From positions 3,557,501-3,621,500 of the forward strand of contig CM035230.1 in assembly GCA_020226215.1 (NCBI GenBank): a stretch of DNA of 64,000 nt, given 5' to 3'. Numbering within the stretch: position 1 is the stretch's first letter; the number at the start of each line of letters is the position of its first letter. The DNA comes from Sindora glabra (Eukaryota > Streptophyta > Magnoliopsida > Fabales > Fabaceae). A program made the translations under genes and the position numbers. This document shows positions 58,055-64,000 of this stretch, piece after piece. The notes under the pieces are model-generated. The model was not told the origin of the DNA, ran no database searches, and worked only from the letters and a program-made list of their open reading frames with translations.

Positions 58055-58265
58055 TGTGCGCAACCGGGAAGACAGTGAAATGTTGTATATGAGGCCTATG
58101 GCCTGAGTGTTCCCCGAGATGATAATGCGATTGCTGTGCGCGGTACCTATGGCCTTTAGAGTTCCCCGAGAAGATAGCGTGATGCTGTATATGAAGCCTA
58201 TGGCCTATGGCCTTTAGAGTACCTCGGGAAGACAGCGTGATGCTGTATATGAGGCCTATGTACGA
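58055..58265. repeat. LTR minisatellite, outer P copy
   Basis: Units GAAGACAGCGTGATGCTGTA and TATGAGGCCTATGGCC alternate; AGCCTATGGCCTATGGCCTTTAG near 58195 shows a local duplication. Confidence 0.8.
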
Positions 58266-58777
58266 TTATTTGTGATGGCCATCTAGATATTGATATAAGT
58301 CCTTGAATGGGCTTGATGATTGCTACAGTGCATATTTCTTACAATGGTATGGTATGGAATGAGATGATAAATGATTGATTGATTTCGAAATGTACGTTTT
58401 ATTTGCTTAAGGATCTGGAATGGCTTGATATGTTTTCGTGGTAATAGCTAGCTATTGGGAAACTCTGTTTCTTATGTTTTTCTGTATTGTTACTAACCAT
58501 TCCAGGTGATGCTTCTAAAGGCCCTCTTGGCAAAGGAGAGTAGATTTTTGAAGTTGTATATTAAAAATGATTGTATAGTTGGTGATATTGTAAATGATGG
58601 ATGTATGTTTTGTAAGTTGAATTTGTTGTATAATTACATGACCCTTGCCTAAAGCGTTTGAGATGCAAAATATTTCGTGGTATTGTGAGTTAGCCTAGAG
58701 TAGAAGGCAAATTAGTATGCAATAATTATCTATTAAATGAGGAATAAGGCGTTAATAAGTAAGGGAGTTACAATTGT

Positions 58778-58958
58778 CAAGTCTCTATTGTGTGAGAAAG
58801 GGGTGAATAAGACTTCTATTTTACACTTCACTTGGTTGTTGATTCTAAACATGTATTTAGGGCAATTTTTTTATCATCATAGAGTTATTTTACAAGATCA
58901 TTTGGATCAAAGGCCTTTCATGTGTTGTAGCTTACTTTGCTCAGATCAACAAGTAAGT
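58778..58958 (+). repeat. C2 copia 3' LTR, right piece
   Basis: Matches 13440-13605 of the 5' LTR (GGTGAATAAGACTTC, ACTTGGTTGTTGAT, TAGCTTACTTT). It ends at 58958 where another LTR starts. Confidence 0.7.
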
Positions 58959-60612
58959 TGTAATATCTTAAAATAGGACAAGAGATGTCAAAGTAAAATT
59001 TCTTTAGAAAGCCTCAATTAAGAAATCCTAGCAGGAAAAATGAGGAAATTTTGGAGGAACAGTAAAGGTAATCTAGGAAAATTTATGAGAATCTTAATAG
59101 GCATCATAATAGATAAAAATTAAATTAAGAACTTAATAATAAGTTTAAGAAAATTCACTTAGGAATTTGTTGAAATTTCAAAACTTGGTAAACTAAAAAA
59201 GTGAAAAAATAAGGTAAAAATTTAACAAATTAATTTAAAAATTCATAGGCTCACCTAAATTAATTTTTGGGGCCTAAAAATGGATGTGAAAGACTAAAAA
59301 TAAAGGCCCAAGAAAGGCCCAAGGATATTTTAAAAGTTTAAAGGTAAAAATGTAAGAAAGTAAAAAATTTAGGGCCATTTTGTAATAAATAATATTTAGC
59401 CTTTTGTGTGGACAAATTGTATTGGTCGAATGGAAAATCATTTCATGAATATACCAAGCCAATTAGACGTTGCAAGGGACTAGTTAAATGTCCCATGATT
59501 TTTCTTTAAAATCAACAAGAAATAATAATAAAATTTTAGATTTTTTTTTGGAATTAGGGTTCAAAGCTTATATAAATATATATGTGGGCCTTTTATGAGC
59601 AAAAAAATTCATCTCTTCTCCACCTAGCAAAGCTGTGACATAAAGAGGGAAATAAAAAAAGAGTTCAAGCTTTCTCAAGATGATAAAAGGGTTTTACAAT
59701 TTGCTATTTAATATAATAAGGTGATTAAGGATCTTCTTCAATTTTTCCTATAATTTATAGTTATTTTTCTCTCTAAATGTCTCAAATTTAATTTATTACT
59801 ATGAAGCTTTTCTTGTTATTTCAAAGAAATTTTTGGAAGCTTAATAGGTGAAGGGATTAACATGAGTGATAACTCTCACTACTTTTGGGATTATTTCAAA
59901 GAAATAGGTTATGGTGTTGTTAGTTTATGATTTCTTATGCTTCACATGCTATAAGTTATGGTATGGTTTTGTTTTGAGGTTTTCTAATTGATAACATGAT
60001 GTTGTGTTGTTGGAATAATGATGTTGGAAATGTTGAGGCAAGGACTTATTGGAGTTGTGTAGGAAGATTTAAGGTAGAAACTTGAGAACATGTAATCAAC
60101 ATCTCTTTTATTTTAGTGAATGACATATTTGGTCATGTGTTATAATTAGAGTTAGAAAAATTTAGAACTACAATTCTTGACATATTAAGGTTCTATTTAG
60201 TTTAGAATGATTTAGGTAAGTTTGGAAATTTTTAGATGCATAAAAAGCTAAGTTATAGGTAAGATACTAAAATTTGCCTAGTTTCAAAACCCTATCTAGT
60301 TGGTCTCAATTTCTTATTTTTTTGAGGCATCAAATGATTAAGAAAAATTATAAGTTGTTAGCAAACTTAGGAAAAAAAAATTGATAGCAATTGGAGTTAA
60401 TTTGATCATTCAAAAGGTAGTTTTATCTTGACTACTTTGATGTAGTTTGAAATTTTTTATTTGAGTTCTTGATTTTGGTACACTTATAAACCTATAAAAT
60501 TATTTGTACAACACTCAATTTATTCCTTATTTAAGATGTTAGGAATGTTGTGCCAAAATTTAGTACCAATTGGCTTTCATTTGATTGGTAAAAAGAGGGT
60601 TAGATTGCCAAT
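58959..60612 (+). mobile_element. Partial LTR of another family (5' part)
   Basis: Begins TGTAATATCTTAAAATAGG right after C2 LTR sequence, with candidate left TSD TAAGT (58954-58958). Its layout recalls plant gypsy LTRs: an AT-rich start, GGCCC-containing middle (59270-59330), CTTCTCCACC near 59615 and an AAAGAGGGAAAT stretch. It is cut at CCAAT (60608-60612) by copia C3, so its end is beyond the window. No coding signal; open frames are chance. Assigned from the start motif and context only. Confidence 0.5.
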
Positions 60613-62056
60613 TGCTGGAAATCGCGCATCATACATGCACAGCGGAATAAAATTTTTGCACGATTTTCACCAAGGATCCATGCGAATTTAGAACGCCATA
60701 GATTAGGGATTAGGGTTTATACCTTTCGGCAAAATTCTTCTGACTGCTGTAGCAAATCCGATCTGCTTCCAAATCACGAACCGGAATGGAAATCAGTAAA
60801 TCAGATCACCAGTACAACGTTTTGTGGCTGCACCTCTGTGGTATCCACACGAACCCGTGAATCACCGATGAATGTCTGCTACACACACCGGTTGGAATTG
60901 ATCTCCTTAGACCTCGTAGTGCTAGCTACGCTTCTTCAGAGATTTTGGTCAAGGAGAGTGGCTAGGGTTTTTCTATGCTTTTTCTTGGGGTGCGTGAAGA
61001 ATAATAGTAATCCTATTATTACCCAATAAGCCTATTTAAATAGGTGCATAGAAAAACCTAACCTATTTGGGCCTTATTCCATTGTATAATTATAGGCTTA
61101 CTATTGGGCCTTATAATTATAACATGAATTCCCAAATATTAAGCTCAAACAATTTAGTCCATTAATGCCAAATTCACTAAGCTCTAAGTGTGCGAGCCTA
61201 CAGGCTCTCATTACGTTGGCAATGACCATTAATCATATTAATGATCATAAACAAAGATTGGTGTCTAGCAACACATCATTGTTACCCAAGTAATGAGAAA
61301 GTCGATGATTTGACTAAACCTTTACACGTGATCATCACTTATGTCCTTTTGTCCTATACATCTAGATTGAGCACGAGACATGGACCGTGTCATTCCCATA
61401 TAGCCCAATCTTAAGGTTTCTTGACTCCTAAGTAAGCTGACTGAAACAAATGTAATTGACATCTCATGTCAATTCATCTGAGCATGGCCATGCATTTTCT
61501 CAACTTTACTTAGTCAAGGGGCCCATAGATGTTGCTCCTGTTATATAGGAGGGACAAATCCCTTCTTAATCACACAAACCCCTCCGCATGATATGTGACA
61601 TATCCAATATCTACCCTTGCATTCACTTAACCATTAGTGACATAGAATAGTATCAAAATATGAAACTCACATGTAGGGAACCTTAGTGATCTCAAGTTAA
61701 AGAACCATATTAATAATGATCACTAAGAACCACTTATGACACTCATATAACGATCCATGTAGTGTTCTTAATATGGGTCGGTCCAGTATACAAGTTCTCT
61801 AACTTGTACTCATGTATAAACTTAATATCCCATATAAGTTTTTACACATGCTAGTCTTAACATATTAAAGCAACCTAATCCACAATGATATATGACTAGG
61901 GACATTTAAGAATACAATTATTCTAAGGTTATTATTATAATTAAATATATTACGCAGACAATATATATAAATATAATAATTAGAATTGCCATTAAAATAA
62001 CATGATTCAAAATTACAATCACCAATATGATTGGTTTTAGGGCATATACACTAACA
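60613..62056 (-). repeat. 3' LTR of C3
   Basis: 1444 bases. On the minus strand it begins TGTTAGTGTATATGCCCTAA and ends GCGCGATTTCCAGCA. GC-richer near the distal end (60640-61000). The copia solo LTR at 33894-35480 is a diverged relative. Confidence 0.9.
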
Positions 62057-62070
62057 ATCTCCCACTTGCA
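62057..62070 (-). promoter_or_regulatory. Polypurine tract of C3
   Basis: The minus strand reads GCAAGTGGGAGAT directly before the LTR start and directly after the pol stop codon, as is usual in plant copia elements. Confidence 0.9.
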
Positions 62071-64000
62071 CTAAAGCCAATCATCCATGTATCTAATACC
62101 TATGGATCTCATATGACTATCATGCTTTTGCTGCGTTAGGGCTTTTGTCAGTGGATCAGCGACATTATCATCAGTCGGTATTTTGCATATCCTGACATCA
62201 TTTCTGTCAACAATATCTCTTATGAGATGATAGCGTCGGAGTATGTGTTTGGATTTCTGGTAAGATCTAGATTCCTTAGCTTGCGCAATGGCTCCATTAT
62301 TGTCACAATAGAGCTCTACTGGGTCAGCAATGCTAGGAACAACTCCAAGTTCATTGATGAACTTCTTAATCCAAACAGCCTCTTTTGCGGCATCTGATGC
62401 TACAATGTATTCAGCTTCTGTTGTAGAATCAGCCACTGTCCCTTGCTTTGAACTCTTCCAGGTCACAGCGCCACCATTAAGGCAAAATACATAACCTGAC
62501 TGCGACCTGAAGTCATCTTTATTGGTTTGAAAGCTAGCATCAGTGTAACCATTTACAATGAGCTCTTCCTCACCTCCATAAATAAAAAACATGTCTTTAG
62601 TTCTTCTTAAGTACTTAAGAATGTTCTTGACAGCTGTCCAGTGACTTTCACTAGGATCTGATTGGTATCTGCTCGTCATGCTTAAAGTATACGAGACATC
62701 AGGACGAGTACATAACATAGCATAAATGATAGATCCAATCGCAGATGCATAAGGAATCTTACTCATGCGTTGTCTCTCATACTCTGTGGAAGGACATTGA
62801 GTTCTTGAGAGACTTATGCCATGTGACATCGGCAAGAATCCTCTTTTAGAATCTTGCATGCTAAACCTTTTTAGCACCTTGTCGATGTATGTACTCTGAC
62901 TTAGGCTAAGCAACTTTCTTGATCTATCTCTATAGATCTTGATACCTAATACATAGGAGGCCTCACCTAAGTCTTTCATAGAAAAATAATTTCCTAACCA
63001 AGTTTTTACAGTAGTATAGGAATGTCATTTCCAATGAGTAATATGTCATCTACATACAACACCAGAAAGACTATTGTGCTCCCACTAACCTTCTTGTATA
63101 CACAGGGTTCATCTTCATTTTTGATGAAACCAAACTCTTTGATTGCATCATCGAAACGAAGATTTCAACTCCGAGAAGCTTGCCTTAACCCATAAATGGA
63201 TCGTTGCAATTTGCAAACTTTTCCAGCATTTTCAGGATTTACAAAACCTTTAGGTTGTGTCATGTACACATCCTCAAGAAGATTTCCATTAAGGAAAGCA
63301 GTTTTGACATCCATTTGCCAGATTTCATAATCATAATATGTTGCTATAGCTAGAAGAATCCTGATGGATTTAAGCATGACAACTGGAGAAAAGGTCTCAT
63401 CATAGTCAATACCATGAATTTGTTTGAAACCCTTTGCAACCAATCGTCCCTTAAAGGTACACATATTACCATCCATGTCAGTTTTCTTTTTGAAAACCCA
63501 TTTGCACCCAATGGGTTTTACCCCTTCAGGTGGATCAACCAAAGTCCAAACTTGGTTTGAATACATGGAGTCCATCTCTGATTTCATAGCTTCTAGCCAT
63601 TTCTCAGAATCTAGTCCCATCATAGCCTCTTGGTAGGTTGTGGGCCCATCTTGGTCCATGAGCAACACATCACCGTGATGAGTCACGAGAAAACCATATC
63701 TCTCGGGCTCACGACATATCCTACTAGATCTACGTGGGTTCTGTGTTACATGAGCAGGTTCTTCCACAACTGTTTGTGGAACCGGCTCAGGTTCCATCTC
63801 AAGTTCAATGTTTTCTCGTTGATCTTGAATTTCTTCAAGTTCTATTCTTCTCCCACTGATTCTTTTAGAGATAAATTCTCTCTCTAGAAAAATACCAGTT
63901 CGAGCAATAAACACTTTTTGCTCAGTTGGATTATAGAAATAATATCCTTTTGTTTCCTTAGGATATCTAACGAAAAAACATTTATCAGATTTGGGTCCAA
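62071..64000 (-). pseudogene. pol: Ty1/copia pol: RT and RNase H (C3)
   Basis: Minus strand, open at the right edge (integrase is outside). 64000-63165 holds the integrase-RT linker (SSRICREPERYGFLV), the RT start (WTLVDPPEGVKPIGCKWVFK), FSPVVMLKSIRILLAIA and MDVKTAFLNG, ending YGLRQASRS. A TGA stop at 63165-63167 stands where the family has Trp. The next frame carries the catalytic YVDD box (about 63043-63054); a one-base indel near 63010-63025 shifts the frame. 62979-62071 (302 codons) then holds the RT end and RNase H: DASFQTNKDDFRSQSGYVF, TEAEYIVASDAAKEAVW, YCDNNGAIAQAKE, KHILRRYHLIRD, and DNVADPLTKAL. The RNase H acidic residues (D, E, D, D) are present. Confidence 0.93.

Larger units (their letters stand above)
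49864..58772 (+). mobile_element. Family P solo LTR (host copy of two further insertions)
   Basis: A ~2.5 kb LTR in three pieces: 49864-50768, 54683-55082 and 57582-58772, beginning TGTAATGTCCC and ending GGGAGTTACA. Flanks ATTCT (49859-49863) and ATTGT (58773-58777) match 4 of 5. The copia LTR sequence continues on both sides. The pieces join into one copy collinear with 50769-53315. There is no protein-coding signal; it resembles the long LTR of an unseen gypsy-type element, but the element class is not proven. Confidence 0.88.
60613..64000 (-). mobile_element. Ty1/copia element C3, 3' part
   Basis: Minus-strand element running off the right edge. The 3' LTR is 60613-62056, the PPT abuts it, and pol reads from 64000 down to 62071. 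The left flank CCAAT (60608-60612) is the presumptive TSD; its partner is outside. It is the least decayed element here: only two lesions are visible in nearly 2 kb of pol, so it is probably the most recent arrival among the coding elements. Confidence 0.92.

Noticed and set aside
60838..61029. Open frame in the GC-richer end of the C3 LTR
   Set aside because: Inside an LTR with clear TG...CA ends; no protein motif.

Overview
The window is eukaryotic, almost certainly from a flowering plant (probably a eudicot) with a repeat-rich genome. It is AT-rich, has no compact gene structure, and is built of nested LTR retrotransposons of the Ty3/gypsy and Ty1/copia classes. I find no host gene, tRNA, rRNA, CRISPR array or bacterial-style operon. 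The species cannot be assigned from what I can see. Identity values, insertion ages and copy numbers were not computed. Boundaries come from reading TG...CA ends, target-site duplications (TSDs), primer binding sites (PBS), polypurine tracts (PPT) and translated motifs by eye.

Left part. 1-3189 holds pieces of long minus-strand LTRs of one family (called L here). 3190-9431 is a decayed but canonically ordered Ty3/gypsy element on the minus strand (E1: gag, protease, RT, RNase H, integrase). 9432 to about 10480 is a copia RT fragment (C1). About 10480-12905 is another truncated L LTR. 12906-16645 is the front half of a second copia element (C2: LTR/leader, gag, integrase).

Centre. A plus-strand Ty3/gypsy element (E2, 16646-43452) splits C2 between integrase and RT. 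E2 carries a gypsy solo LTR (17767-18845, TSD ATCCT), a solo LTR of family T (21998-23629) and a large coding-poor L element (24645-42467). The L element's 3' LTR was hit by a minus-strand family T element (31565-40964: Athila/Tat-type gag and protease only, tRNA-Asp PBS). That element in turn holds a copia solo LTR (33894-35480, TSD TAAAA). The nest is five levels deep: C2 > E2 > L > T > copia solo LTR. The E2 pol gene is rearranged, with RT lying downstream of the integrase zinc-finger segment.

Right part. C2 resumes at 43453 with RT and RNase H, is broken by an L solo LTR (45300-48757), and its 3' LTR is broken by a third LTR family (P, about 2.5 kb; 49864-58772). That P copy was hit by two more P insertions: 50769-54677 (plus, TSD CTAAT) and 55083-57576 (minus, TSD ATGTA). 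P LTRs carry dense inverted arrays of an ACACGG/CCGTGT motif. 58959-60612 is the start of another LTR, and 60613-64000 is the 3' part of a comparatively fresh minus-strand copia element (C3) that runs off the window.

None of the polyproteins is intact. The genes do not work together as a pathway; each is a remnant of a separate mobile element, and the value of the window lies in the nesting order, the rearrangements and the unusual LTR architecture.
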